A DNA stretch of 64,000 bases from an uncultured Lachnospiraceae bacterium (GCA_905199445.1 CAJKGK010000005.1:62001-126000), one strand, 5' to 3'. Counted from the stretch's first letter, positions 33,741 through 42,756 are shown. Notes: generated by a model from the letters alone, not told the origin. Translations and numbers: made by a program.

Positions 33741-35360
33741 ATGGGGGCAGGAAAATTTTCAGTTGGAAAAATAATTGTGATTGTGGTGACATGCATATGG
33801 ATTCCCATGAATTTGCTTTTGTTTGGTGTTTATGTTCAGCTTTTTGGTTCTATGAAAAGTATGGTGACAGATAACCAAATTGGGGCGCTTTCGGTTTATG
33901 TAAAACAACTGGAAGCCAGACTGGGGATGGTAGAGAATTATGCCCTTAGCCTTCTGTCTGATGATGCTTATGCAGGTATTCGAAATGTTCGGGGAAGCAA
34001 AAATTATGAACTGACAAAAACAGAAATGCAGCTTCGCATGTCCAGGCTGGATGATTCAGGTCTGTGGGATAATGTGGACGGAAATTATGTTTATATTAAG
34101 CATACTCAGGATGTTTTGGAGTCCAGAAATGCCTCTGTGATTGATACAGATACAAACAGAGAAATTGTCGATTTAATGCGAAGTGGAGAAACAATGCTCT
34201 GGTGTGTAAAAACGATCAGGGGAGAGGACTTTGTCTGTGCTGTCTGGGGAAATGGTATTTATAATATTGGCGTTTTTGTACGTACAGATACACTTTACAG
34301 TTTTTGGGGAGAAAATCCGTGGGAAATTCGGATTCTGCCTTCAGATGAGGCAAAGGTCCCGGGAGATTACATTGTGTTTAAACAGTATCCAGAAGGCATG
34401 GATCTGACGGTGAGCTGTCGGATGCCTGTCAAAGTTTTCAACAGTAGTTTTCCTATGATTTATACGTTTATGTTCATCAGTCTTATTGCCAGTGCTGTTG
34501 TGATCGGGGCTTTGATTTTTATTTTTCAGAAGAAAATCGTAGGTCCACTGGTCGATATGGAACAGACAATACGGCTGATTCAGGGCGGAGATGGGAAGGC
34601 CCGTATGGAAAGTGGAAGTTTGGTTCTGGAGCTTGATGCAATCTGTCTGGCTTTTAATGAAATGATGGATCAAATATATGAAATGAAAATTCAGGCCTAT
34701 GAGCTGAAGCTGGATCATGAAAAAACAAAACTGATGAATCTTCAGCTTCAAATTAATCCGCATCTTCTTTTAAATGCATTAAATACCATCTACGGACTGG
34801 CCGAAATTCGCGAATATGAAAATATTCAGAAATTTACAGAAAATTTAGTGTCCTACTTTCGATATGCCCTGAAAAATACCAGTATTCCGGTAAGGCTGAG
34901 ACAGGAACTGGATTTTGTGAAAAGCTATGTGGAAATTCAGAAAATTCGTTACCCGGATTCTTTTTATGTCTTATATGATGTGGAGGATGAATTGATGGAT
35001 TTGCCTGTGCTGCCGCTAATTATAGAAAATTTTGTGGAAAACAGCACAAAGTATGCCGCGGAGCGGGGGCATATGACAGAAATCCTTGTTATTGTCCGCA
35101 AACGGAATGATTATCTGAATATTTCAATTTGTGATGATGGCAAAGGCATAGAAGCGGATGTACTTCAGGTTTTAAGGTCTGGACAGCCATTGGAGAAAAA
35201 CGATGAGGTTCATGTGGGAATTTGGAACTGTGAGCGAAGACTGAAATTATTTTACGGAGAAAAGGCACAGTTTTCCATAACATCGGTACCGGGAGAAGGC
35301 ACTCAGGTTTGGATGGAATTTCCGTGGAGGGAGGCTGGCGATGACACTTTTAATTGTTGA
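33741..35360 (+). CDS. YesM-type sensor histidine kinase
   Basis: About 539 residues. N-terminal membrane segment (IIVIVVTCIWIPMNLLLFGVYV), a 210-residue extracytoplasmic sensor region, a second segment (YTFMFISLIASAVVIGALIFIF), HAMP, the His_kinase domain with phospho-acceptor in QLQINPHLLLNALNTIYG, and HATPase with NFVENSTKYA and DDGKGI. YesM kinases sense sugars with an ABC importer. The start is uncertain: ATG 33741 follows AGGTGAGGGGA; GTG 33732 is an alternative. It overlaps the regulator gene by 20 bp. Confidence 0.92.
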   Translation: MGAGKFSVGKIIVIVVTCIWIPMNLLLFGVYVQLFGSMKSMVTDNQIGALSVYVKQLEARLGMVENYALSLLSDDAYAGIRNVRGSKNYELTKTEMQLRMSRLDDSGLWDNVDGNYVYIKHTQDVLESRNASVIDTDTNREIVDLMRSGETMLWCVKTIRGEDFVCAVWGNGIYNIGVFVRTDTLYSFWGENPWEIRILPSDEAKVPGDYIVFKQYPEGMDLTVSCRMPVKVFNSSFPMIYTFMFISLIASAVVIGALIFIFQKKIVGPLVDMEQTIRLIQGGDGKARMESGSLVLELDAICLAFNEMMDQIYEMKIQAYELKLDHEKTKLMNLQLQINPHLLLNALNTIYGLAEIREYENIQKFTENLVSYFRYALKNTSIPVRLRQELDFVKSYVEIQKIRYPDSFYVLYDVEDELMDLPVLPLIIENFVENSTKYAAERGHMTEILVIVRKRNDYLNISICDDGKGIEADVLQVLRSGQPLEKNDEVHVGIWNCERRLKLFYGEKAQFSITSVPGEGTQVWMEFPWREAGDDTFNC

Positions 35361-36132
35361 CGATGAGATTATTACGGTAAAGGGAATATTAAAGGGTGTA
35401 GATTGGGTACAGCTGCCCTTTGAAGACGTATCCTGGGCGCTTTCTGCCCAGGAGGCTAAAGCTGTTTTTGAAAAACAGCCGGTAGATATGATGCTTTGTG
35501 ATATTGAGATGAAGGGGGACAACGGGATAGAACTTCTGGAATGGGTAAGAGGACAGGGATTTGATACAGAATGTATTTTTTTGACCTGCCATGATGAATT
35601 TAAATTTGCGCAACAGGCCCTTCGGCTTCAGGGAATGGATTATTTGCTTAAACCGGTACCCTATGATAGGCTTCAGAAAATTCTTTCCGATGGGGCCGTG
35701 AAAATTCAGGAGAAAAAGCTGGACAGTACATGGAAGCGCTATGCAAGAGATTGTGTACTTAAAATTAAAAGTAATTATCAGGATGATTCGGATTGTGCTA
35801 AAAATGGGGCACAAATTGTAAGACAGGTAAAGGCCTATATTAATGATCATTTGTCAGAAGAATTTGGCGCTGAGGAATTGGCCAGACATGTTTTTGTATC
35901 CACGTCCTGGCTGTATAATGTGTTTCGTCAGGAGGAGCACTGTACACTTAATGAATATATTACAGATACACGGCTGTTTTTTGCCAAGGAACTATTAAAG
36001 GAGCCGGGGATGTCTGTGACAAAAACTGCGGTCAGTGTAGGGTACAGCAATTACAGTTATTTTACAAAGGTATTTAAAAAGAAGTATGGCATGACACCCA
36101 GTCAGTATCAGCATGTGTGTCAAAAAAACTAA
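35341..36132 (+). CDS. YesN-type AraC-family response regulator
   Basis: 263 residues. Receiver domain with VDDEIITVKGILKGVDW, phospho-acceptor Asp in LCDIEMKGDNGIELL and Lys in LLKPVPYDRL; C-terminal double helix-turn-helix of the AraC family (ELARHVFVSTSWLYNVFRQ ... VGYSNYSYFTKVFKKKYGMTPSQYQ). Partner of the kinase encoded upstream. It probably activates the transporter promoter at 30.05 kb through the direct repeats there. Confidence 0.93.
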   Translation: MTLLIVDDEIITVKGILKGVDWVQLPFEDVSWALSAQEAKAVFEKQPVDMMLCDIEMKGDNGIELLEWVRGQGFDTECIFLTCHDEFKFAQQALRLQGMDYLLKPVPYDRLQKILSDGAVKIQEKKLDSTWKRYARDCVLKIKSNYQDDSDCAKNGAQIVRQVKAYINDHLSEEFGAEELARHVFVSTSWLYNVFRQEEHCTLNEYITDTRLFFAKELLKEPGMSVTKTAVSVGYSNYSYFTKVFKKKYGMTPSQYQHVCQKN

Positions 36133-36150
36133 GTTTTGGAGGTTTAATCA

Positions 36151-38586
36151 ATGATGGAGGTTCAATTTGAAAAAGCGGTACCGGTGTGGATATCGGAGGC
36201 AAAAAACAGATGGAATCAGTTTATGGGATTTACGGTTAGCCTGGAAGTTGAAAAGAAAACAGCTATTAAAATTAAACTGGCAGCTCGGTCTTATTATCGT
36301 CTGTATATGAACGGAAAAATGATTGCTCACGGTCCGGCCAGAACCGCAGCCGGATATGTGCGGGTCGATGAGATTCATACGGTCCTGGATCAAAAAACGG
36401 TCATTGCCGTTGAGGTGGCCGCTTACAACAAACCAGACCGGTACAGTAACACCATTCCTCTGGAACCAGGGCTTTTGATATGTGAAATTCAGGATGAAAA
36501 CGGGATTATTGCGGCTACCGGATGGGAGAAACCATCTGTTTCATGGTCTGTTCGGGAGCTTTTCTATCGCATGGAGATGGTAGAACTGATGTCTCACAGC
36601 CGGGAAATCATGGAAGTTTATGATCTGACGCCGGACTGGATGGGGTGGATGACCGGGGATGGGAAACCGGGAAAAGGATTTGGCAGAGCATGCAGCCCCA
36701 GCCAATTGCCGGAGGGAAAGGTGCCTCATTACCTAAAGCGTCGGGCCCCTTATCCGGATTACGATAAAATAAAAGCAAACGCTGTGATCAGTGTGGGAGA
36801 CCTTATACCTAAACAAGCCGATACATCCGGGATTGAACTTTTGAAATTCGTCCAGCCTTCATGGTATGCACAGCTGGATGCGCTTATTGTTCCTGGGATA
36901 GAGGCTGAGGTATCCGCCCGGTTTAGCGGACAGATCTATATGGGAGATCCTATGGAAATTCAAAGTGGTAAAAGCCATGACTGTTATGTTCTGTGGGATC
37001 TAAAGGAAGCGGTAACAGGTTTTATTCATATCAAGCTTCAGGTGGAAAAAGACTGTATTGTGGATGTGCTGAATTCAGACCGGCTGGATTGTTGCGGAAT
37101 GCCAAATCAGAATATGATTGTCCGCTATCAGCTGAAGGCAGGGATCTATGATCTGACCACCTTTGAACCTTACTTTTTTAAGTATATTCAATGCGTTCTT
37201 CGGGGGGCGGGCCGGACCGTGATTTTTTGTGTGGAAGCAGTCACCTGGTGGTATCCAGATCGATACAGAGGCACTTTTGCCTGCAGCGACGGACAGTTGA
37301 ATCAGATTTTTGAGGCAGCCAGGCGGACCCTTCAGGCGAATACACTGGATATTTTTATGGATTGTCCTCAGCGGGAGCGAGGGGGCTGGCTTTGCGATTC
37401 CCTGTGGACCAGCCGGGCAGCGCGGATGCTTTTTGGAGATTTAACAGTGGAGACGGATTTTATTGAGAACTTCATGCTTACGGATCCGGATTTTTATACA
37501 AATGGGATTTTCCCTGAGGTGTACCCGGGAAACAGCAGAAATGATTCCGGTGATCCGGGAATTATTAACTGGTCTTTCTGGCTTGCACTGGAAATATGTG
37601 AGTATTATTATAGAAGCGGTCATCGGGCAGCGCTTGACGCATGGTACCCTAGAATATGCCGGTTCGTGGAAGGCACAAGAGCGCTGATCGGGGAAAGTGG
37701 GCTGCTGGAAAATGTAAGTGCTGTTTTTGTGGACTGGTCACAGTCCAATTTATCGGTCAATACCCAGCCGATTTCTTTGCCTGTGAACTGTTTGTATGCC
37801 AGGATGCTTGATGAACTGGCTGATGTATATAAAAATCCGGAATGGAAGACTATGGCAGATGCACACTGGGAAATTTTAAAAAATATTGGGGGTGCCGCCT
37901 CTTTCGGCCCTTCCGGTGCAGTTCCTGCCAATTACGGAGACTCACTGACATGGGAAAACGGCAGGCTTAAAACAGGATCGGCGCTCAGTGAAGCTGCCAT
38001 GTTTTTGGAGGTATGGAGCGGCTTGGCGGAAAAGACGGGAAACAAGACCTTCGTCAGTAACGTGATTCATACGATGGGGACTTGCCCGGATGCGGCGCCC
38101 AATATTATGATCGGACGGTCCGACTTATTTATCGGACTGACCATTCGATTTGATCTGTTATCAAGAATAGGTGCTATTGATACCCTGGTCAGAGAATTAA
38201 AGGATGTGTATTTAAAGCAGCTGGATATGGGGCCTGGAACCTTGTTTGAAAATATAACCGGGTATGCCAGCCGCTGTCATGGTTTTAACGGCCATGCCGG
38301 TGTGCTTTTAATGCGGGATATCCTGGGGATTCATGAGCCGGATGCGGTGAATAAAACCGTTAAAATTGCACCAAATCTGTGTGGATTAAAATGGGCTATG
38401 GGAAAAACCGCCTGCGGCAGCAGTCAGGTGATGGTTCAATGGCGGGCGGATGCTGATGAAAAAGTATTTGAGATGGATGTGTACCATCCTAAAGATTATA
38501 AGGCTCAGATCGTTTTACCTTCCCATCTCAGCGGTTGGACCATTAAAATCAATGAAGACGGAGAAATTAAAAATTATACTTTTTAA
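36151..38586 (+). CDS. GH78-type glycoside hydrolase (alpha-L-rhamnosidase-like)
   Basis: 811 residues, no signal peptide, so cytoplasmic. An N-terminal beta-sandwich region (FTVSLEVEKKTAIKIKLAARSYYRLYMNGKMIAHGPARTA) is followed by a six-hairpin (alpha/alpha)6 domain. FMDCPQRERGGWLCDSLW corresponds to the CPQRDERxGWxGD block of GH78 rhamnosidases with the acidic residues kept but neighbours changed. WYPRICRFVEG and GCRHGFNGH-like FNGHAGVLLMRDILG follow. It probably cleaves an imported rhamnosyl or related glycoside; specificity is uncertain. GGAGGT ribosome site 8 bp before ATG 36151. Confidence 0.8.
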   Translation: MMEVQFEKAVPVWISEAKNRWNQFMGFTVSLEVEKKTAIKIKLAARSYYRLYMNGKMIAHGPARTAAGYVRVDEIHTVLDQKTVIAVEVAAYNKPDRYSNTIPLEPGLLICEIQDENGIIAATGWEKPSVSWSVRELFYRMEMVELMSHSREIMEVYDLTPDWMGWMTGDGKPGKGFGRACSPSQLPEGKVPHYLKRRAPYPDYDKIKANAVISVGDLIPKQADTSGIELLKFVQPSWYAQLDALIVPGIEAEVSARFSGQIYMGDPMEIQSGKSHDCYVLWDLKEAVTGFIHIKLQVEKDCIVDVLNSDRLDCCGMPNQNMIVRYQLKAGIYDLTTFEPYFFKYIQCVLRGAGRTVIFCVEAVTWWYPDRYRGTFACSDGQLNQIFEAARRTLQANTLDIFMDCPQRERGGWLCDSLWTSRAARMLFGDLTVETDFIENFMLTDPDFYTNGIFPEVYPGNSRNDSGDPGIINWSFWLALEICEYYYRSGHRAALDAWYPRICRFVEGTRALIGESGLLENVSAVFVDWSQSNLSVNTQPISLPVNCLYARMLDELADVYKNPEWKTMADAHWEILKNIGGAASFGPSGAVPANYGDSLTWENGRLKTGSALSEAAMFLEVWSGLAEKTGNKTFVSNVIHTMGTCPDAAPNIMIGRSDLFIGLTIRFDLLSRIGAIDTLVRELKDVYLKQLDMGPGTLFENITGYASRCHGFNGHAGVLLMRDILGIHEPDAVNKTVKIAPNLCGLKWAMGKTACGSSQVMVQWRADADEKVFEMDVYHPKDYKAQIVLPSHLSGWTIKINEDGEIKNYTF

Positions 38587-38615
38587 CAAAAAAAGATGAA
38601 ATTTTGCGCCGGAAA

Positions 38616-38624
38616 TGGTAAAAT
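38616..38624 (+). promoter_or_regulatory. Extended -10 element upstream of hydS
   Basis: TGGTAAAAT at 38616-38624, 49 bp before the start of the sensory hydrogenase; no clear -35. It would give this gene and the phosphatase a transcript separate from the sugar genes. Confidence 0.45.
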
Positions 38625-38672
38625 TTACGATGAAGGTTCCTGATGGAAAATTAGAATCGGAGGTTTACACGG

Positions 38673-40418
38673 ATGAAGGTTATTGATTTTAAAAATGCCA
38701 GCTGCAAACATTGTTATAAATGCGTACGTTCCTGTTCTGTGAAGGCTATACGGGTCATTCATGCGCAGGCCCAGATTATGAATGAATACTGTGTATTGTG
38801 CGGACACTGCCTGGAGGTTTGTCCTCAAAATGCCAAGACATTTGCCAGTGATATGGAGGCTGTGAAAAACTACCTGAAACGGGGGGAAACGGTGATTGCA
38901 TCTATTGCGCCCTCGTATCTGGGGATTTTAGAGTATGACCACCCAGGACAGGTTGTTGGGGCACTTAAAAAACTGGGGTTTGCTCAGGTCAGGGAGACGG
39001 CTGAGGGGGCAGCCTATGTTACTGCAGCTTATACGGGGCTTTTGCAGGAGGGGAAGATGGACAACATGATTACTACCTGCTGCCCCAGTGTCAACGATCT
39101 AATTGAAAAATATTATCCTTCACTGGTGACCATGATGGCTCCGGTTGTGTCACCGATGGTGGCTCATGGAATGCTGATTCGCCGGTTGTACGGTGACCGG
39201 GTCCGGGTTGTGTTTATAGGTCCTTGTATTGCTAAAAAAGAAGAAGCCGAATTTGATGTGCGCACCAGAGGTTATGTGGACGCAGTCATTAATTTTGACG
39301 AGCTGGAGCAGTGGCTGGGAGAGGAAAATATTGATATCCGTCAGTGCGCCGTGGAAAAAATGGATAACCCGGATCCAAAGATTAACCGGCTTTATCCGGT
39401 ACAAAACGGTGTGATCAGTTCTGTACTGGCTAATTATGAAAAAAAAGAGGGGGTTTTAGGTGATGGTCCTGGGGGCTACCGCCGAATTTTTGTGGACGGT
39501 ATCCAGTCTTGCAGAGAATTGTTTGAAGGACTGGAAAATGGGGAATTTCATCATTGTTTTATAGAGGCTAATATGTGTGAGGGCGGCTGTATCAAAGGTC
39601 CTGCCATCAATAAATTGAAAATTTCCCGCTTTAAGGCAAAGATGAATATTGAACAGCAGGTCGAGTATAAGGATCCGGATTATGAAAAACTGCCATTGGA
39701 CATGAATCTGGAAAAACTGTTTTATTCCAGGGCGACAAGGGACAAAATGCCTACAGAGGAAGAAATTCAGGTGATTTTGAAAGCAACAGGAAAATATAAC
39801 AAAGATCAGGAATTAAACTGTGGTGCCTGTGGTTATCCGACATGCCGGGAAAAAGCGGTAGCTGTATATCAGGGCAAGGCAGAGCTTTCGATGTGTTTGC
39901 CCCATGCCTATGAGCAGGCGCATTCCATGGCCAATGTGGTTATGGAGACAACGCCCAACATGATTATGATTATTGATTCTGATATGAGGATTCTGGAATT
40001 TAATAAAAAGGCTCAGCAGATCTTTAAAATAAGTAAAGAAGATGCTTTGAATACATATTTATTTGAAATCCTGGATACAAAGGATTTTGAAGATGTGTTT
40101 CTTACGCATCAGTCGATTCATCGCCGAAAGACGGAGCTGCCTAAATACAATCTGAGTATTTTGGAGACAATTGTCTATATCGAGGATCAGGATGCGATCC
40201 TTACGATTTTGCAGGATGTGACAGAGGATGAAAAAAATCTGGAAAAGGAATATGATCTGAAAATGCAGATGGTGGCCAGTGCCCAGGAAGTGATTGACAA
40301 ACAGATGATGGTTGCTCAGGAAATTGCAGGCCTGCTTGGGGAGACTACAGCTGAAACAAAAATTATTCTGTCAAGGCTTGGGGATTTGATTCTGGCAGAA
40401 GATGGGAAAAAAGGGTGA
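38673..40418 (+). CDS. hydS: Sensory [FeFe] hydrogenase with PAS domain (HydS type)
   Basis: 581 residues. Two 4Fe-4S motifs (CKHCYKCVRSC, CVLCGHCLEVCP), H-cluster domain, a Cys cluster LNCGACGYPTCREKAV, a PAS domain (TPNMIMIIDSDMRILEFNKKAQQIF) and a helical C-terminus. H-cluster blocks: TTCCPS, GPCIAKKEEAE, EANMCEGGCIKGP, so all four cluster Cys are kept. This domain order is that of putative sensory (group C/HydS) hydrogenases, thought to detect H2 and signal to kinases or phosphatases. The next gene is a PP2C-type phosphatase, 15 bp downstream. CGGAGGT ribosome site. Confidence 0.9.
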   Translation: MKVIDFKNASCKHCYKCVRSCSVKAIRVIHAQAQIMNEYCVLCGHCLEVCPQNAKTFASDMEAVKNYLKRGETVIASIAPSYLGILEYDHPGQVVGALKKLGFAQVRETAEGAAYVTAAYTGLLQEGKMDNMITTCCPSVNDLIEKYYPSLVTMMAPVVSPMVAHGMLIRRLYGDRVRVVFIGPCIAKKEEAEFDVRTRGYVDAVINFDELEQWLGEENIDIRQCAVEKMDNPDPKINRLYPVQNGVISSVLANYEKKEGVLGDGPGGYRRIFVDGIQSCRELFEGLENGEFHHCFIEANMCEGGCIKGPAINKLKISRFKAKMNIEQQVEYKDPDYEKLPLDMNLEKLFYSRATRDKMPTEEEIQVILKATGKYNKDQELNCGACGYPTCREKAVAVYQGKAELSMCLPHAYEQAHSMANVVMETTPNMIMIIDSDMRILEFNKKAQQIFKISKEDALNTYLFEILDTKDFEDVFLTHQSIHRRKTELPKYNLSILETIVYIEDQDAILTILQDVTEDEKNLEKEYDLKMQMVASAQEVIDKQMMVAQEIAGLLGETTAETKIILSRLGDLILAEDGKKG

Positions 40419-40433
40419 TCAGGAGGGTACATC

Positions 40434-41597
40434 ATGAAATTAAGTACACAGATGTCCTGGAGAAGTTTAAATAAGTACAGGGAAGAACTGTGCGGTGATA
40501 AGGTGGAAGTTTTAAAAACTAAAGATTCAGATGTGCTGATTTTGGCAGACGGTATGGGCAGCGGTGTTAAGGCCAATATTTTAGCCACCCTGACATCCAA
40601 GATTTTGCGGACCATGTTTGCTTATGGGGAACCGATTGAAAAAGCGGTTTCGACAATCGCCAAAACACTGCCTATTTGTAAGGTTCGCCAGATTGCCTAC
40701 TCAACGTTTAGTATTCTTCAGGTTTTTCATTCCGGAGAAGCTTACCTTGTAGAGTTTGATAATCCGGCCTGTATTTTTATCCGAAACAGAAAGCTGGAGA
40801 AAATTCCCTTTACTACCCGTATTTTGGAGGGGAAAAACATACGGGAATGTCGGTTTAAGGTAAAGCCGGGGGACTGTTTTGTTCTGATGAGCGACGGAAC
40901 GATTTTTGCCGGTGTGGGAGAAATTCTTAATTTTGGCTGGACTTGGGACAGCATGGCTGACTATGCCATTAAATGTGCGTCCAAAACATTGTCTGCTTCC
41001 AGGCTGGCAGCCATGCTTAGTCAGGCTTGTGATGATTTGTATATGCAGCGCCCTGGTGATGATACAACGGTTGCGGTTGCGCATGTGGTGGAGGAGAAGA
41101 TTGTTCGTATTCTTACTGGTCCACCAAAGGATATGGACGATGATGAAAGGATAATGGAAGCCTTTCTGGCCGGTGAGGGGCGCAGCGTGATCTGCGGCGG
41201 AACAACGGCAAAGATTGCAGCCAGATATTTACACACATCTATTCATCCCAATGCTGACGGGACACCGGCGGTTCCCCCCACATCCAGTATCGAAGGTATT
41301 GACCTTGTAACAGAAGGTGTCCTGACCATGAATAAAGCAGTTTCTATGCTCAGGCGCTATGCCGGAGATGATATTGATGCTGATTTTTTTGTGGCTTTGG
41401 ACGAGAATAATGGCGCCGCCCGTCTGGCTAAAATGATTATCGAAGAGTGTACCCGGATTCGGTTTTTCGTGGGAACTGCCGTCAACAGCGCCCAGAATAA
41501 TCTGCTGCCGGAAATCAGTATACGAAAAAATATTGTGGAGCAGTTTAAGGATGTTGCTCAGGCCATTGAAAAAACTGTGGAAATAGAATATTTTTAA
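40434..41597 (+). CDS. SpoIIE/PP2C-type protein phosphatase paired with HydS
   Basis: 387 residues, soluble. Metal-binding blocks of the SpoIIE/PPM family: LILADGMGSGVKA, FVLMSDGTIFAGVG and RPGDDTTVAVAHV. A C-terminal region of about 150 residues (GGTTAKIAARYLHTS ... LPEISIRKNIVEQFKDVAQAIE) has no motif I recognise. SpoIIE-type enzymes remove phosphate from Ser/Thr of anti-anti-sigma proteins. The tandem arrangement with HydS suggests that the hydrogenase input sets phosphatase activity. The target is unknown; RsbW-like ATPases 15 kb upstream are possible counterparts. Confidence 0.9.
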   Translation: MKLSTQMSWRSLNKYREELCGDKVEVLKTKDSDVLILADGMGSGVKANILATLTSKILRTMFAYGEPIEKAVSTIAKTLPICKVRQIAYSTFSILQVFHSGEAYLVEFDNPACIFIRNRKLEKIPFTTRILEGKNIRECRFKVKPGDCFVLMSDGTIFAGVGEILNFGWTWDSMADYAIKCASKTLSASRLAAMLSQACDDLYMQRPGDDTTVAVAHVVEEKIVRILTGPPKDMDDDERIMEAFLAGEGRSVICGGTTAKIAARYLHTSIHPNADGTPAVPPTSSIEGIDLVTEGVLTMNKAVSMLRRYAGDDIDADFFVALDENNGAARLAKMIIEECTRIRFFVGTAVNSAQNNLLPEISIRKNIVEQFKDVAQAIEKTVEIEYF

Positions 41598-41629
41598 CAG
41601 GATTTTGCTGAAATAGGAAATTAACGGCG

Positions 41630-41663
41630 ACATTTAGTTATTGTAGGACAGGGGGCTAAATGT
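41630..41663 (+). promoter_or_regulatory. Inverted repeat around the -35 of the ncRNA promoter
   Basis: ACATTTAG (41630-41637) and CTAAATGT (41656-41663) are perfect 8-bp arms flanking the -35 TTGTAG and reaching the TG of the -10. It could be an operator, or a hairpin at the end of the phosphatase message; no T-run follows. Confidence 0.5.
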
Positions 41664-41669
41664 TATAGT
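41641..41669 (+). promoter_or_regulatory. Promoter candidate of the structured RNA
   Basis: TTGTAG (41641-41646), 17-bp spacer, TATAGT (41664-41669) preceded by TGT, an extended -10. No coding frame follows in this direction. Confidence 0.5.
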
Positions 41670-41675
41670 GGTATC

Positions 41676-41877
41676 AGACTTAATTTTAACCGGACACGTT
41701 ATGGAAAGTTCACTGACAGATGGAATAAAATACAGGTGAATTTCAGACCAGGCTGCCGAAACCTGGAAGCAATTCATACAGCTGTTCTTGCTGTGCGGTA
41801 CCGAGATGAAAAAACAACCGATAAATGTCAAAGGAGCATCACATCTTTCAAAGGATGTCATGCTCCTGAATTTTTTT
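41676..41877 (+). ncRNA. Candidate structured non-coding RNA, about 200 nt
   Basis: No supportable coding frame lies between the phosphatase gene and the convergent hlyIII gene. This stretch has a promoter-like element in front, a terminator behind, and internal pairing. A closing stem is GACA/TTAT/GG (41693-41704) with CC/ATAA/TGTC (41818-41829). Inside are GTGAATT/AATTCAT (41736-41742, 41771-41777), CCAGG/CCTGG (41748-41752, 41762-41766) and ACAGC/GCTGT (41778-41782, 41790-41794). TTCAC (41709-41713) could pair with GTGAA instead, which would allow a switch. I do not recognise it as 6S, tmRNA, SRP RNA, RNase P or a known riboswitch. Confidence 0.45.
41832..41877 (+). terminator. Intrinsic terminator after the structured RNA
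   Basis: AGGAGCATCACATC (41832-41845) pairs with GGATGTCATGCTCCT (41853-41867) with one internal mismatch; TTTTTTT follows at 41871-41877. It also ends the hydS-phosphatase transcript. Confidence 0.85.
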
Positions 41878-41933
41878 GCAGGGTAGAGGTGCCTGTTTTC
41901 GAATAAGAGAAAATGGGATATTTCCGGATTTTT

Positions 41934-42599
41934 TCAGGGCAGTGGCATGACTGCAATAAATTTATACATCATGATAAAATGACAAAGACTGCCGCCCATA
42001 ACAAAAAGATGAAAAATCTCATGGGAGCCGAAATACTTATGCCGACCGTTAAAGAGCGGGAGCTTTAAGGCATAAATGACACCGCCGATGGTATAGATGA
42101 CGCCGCCGGCTAAAAGCCAGTAAAAGGCTTCACGATCCAGGGCATTTAAAATCTGAGTGAAAGCAAGGACACAGGTCCAGCCCATTCCGATATATAAAAC
42201 CGATGAAACCCATTTGGGGCAGGTAACCCAGAATGCTTTGAAAATAATCCCCACAATGGCAATCCCCCACACAAGTGCCAAAAGGCCGATACCGGTGGAT
42301 CCGCCGATGGCAATCAGGCAGACGGGGGTATACGTCCCGGCAATTAAAATAAAGATCATCATATGGTCCAGTTTTTTTAAACGCCGGTTCACTGTTTCAT
42401 TAATATTTAAGGAATGATAAATGGTACTTGCAGCGTATAAAAGAATCATGCTTCCAATAAAAATAGCCAGTGAAACGACATGAACCGGATCAGGAGCCTT
42501 ACAGGCTCGAATGATCAGAGGAAAAGCCGCAAATACGGCCATGAGCCATCCGATGAAATGAGTGATTGCGCTGCCTGGGTCTTTAAGTTTGAACTTCAT
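41934..42599 (-). CDS. Hemolysin III family (HlyIII/YqfA, PAQR-like) membrane protein
   Basis: 221 residues from the ATG at 42599 with AGGAAGGTG upstream; a start at 42635 has no ribosome site. Seven membrane segments. The family blocks are DPGSAITHFIGW, STIYHSLN, LDHMMIFILIAGTYTPV and SHEIFHLFVMGGSLCHF, with the conserved His/Asp/Ser thought to bind zinc. Bacterial members affect membrane homeostasis; the hemolysin name is historical. Confidence 0.92.
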   Translation of the reverse strand: MKFKLKDPGSAITHFIGWLMAVFAAFPLIIRACKAPDPVHVVSLAIFIGSMILLYAASTIYHSLNINETVNRRLKKLDHMMIFILIAGTYTPVCLIAIGGSTGIGLLALVWGIAIVGIIFKAFWVTCPKWVSSVLYIGMGWTCVLAFTQILNALDREAFYWLLAGGVIYTIGGVIYALKLPLFNGRHKYFGSHEIFHLFVMGGSLCHFIMMYKFIAVMPLP

Positions 42600-42756
42600 T
42601 TTAAACACCTTCCTGAATTCATCTGTGTTTTTCACAGTTTATAGTATATGCGGGTTAATTGGTAAAATACACATATATTAATATATAGTTTTAAAAACTA
42701 CATATGACCTTCCTATATACTAGCACCCAAATGAAAATATTGCAACCATTTTTTGT

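Noticed and set aside
41701..41770. Possible cobalamin riboswitch in the gap region (GGAAT, GGTGAA, GCTGCC fragments)
   Set aside because: The order and spacing of the conserved boxes do not match, the B12 box is absent, and no gene follows in that direction.
41634..41861. 75-residue minus-strand frame in the gap before hlyIII
   Set aside because: No ribosome site or family resemblance; the palindromic structure and terminator fit a non-coding RNA better.
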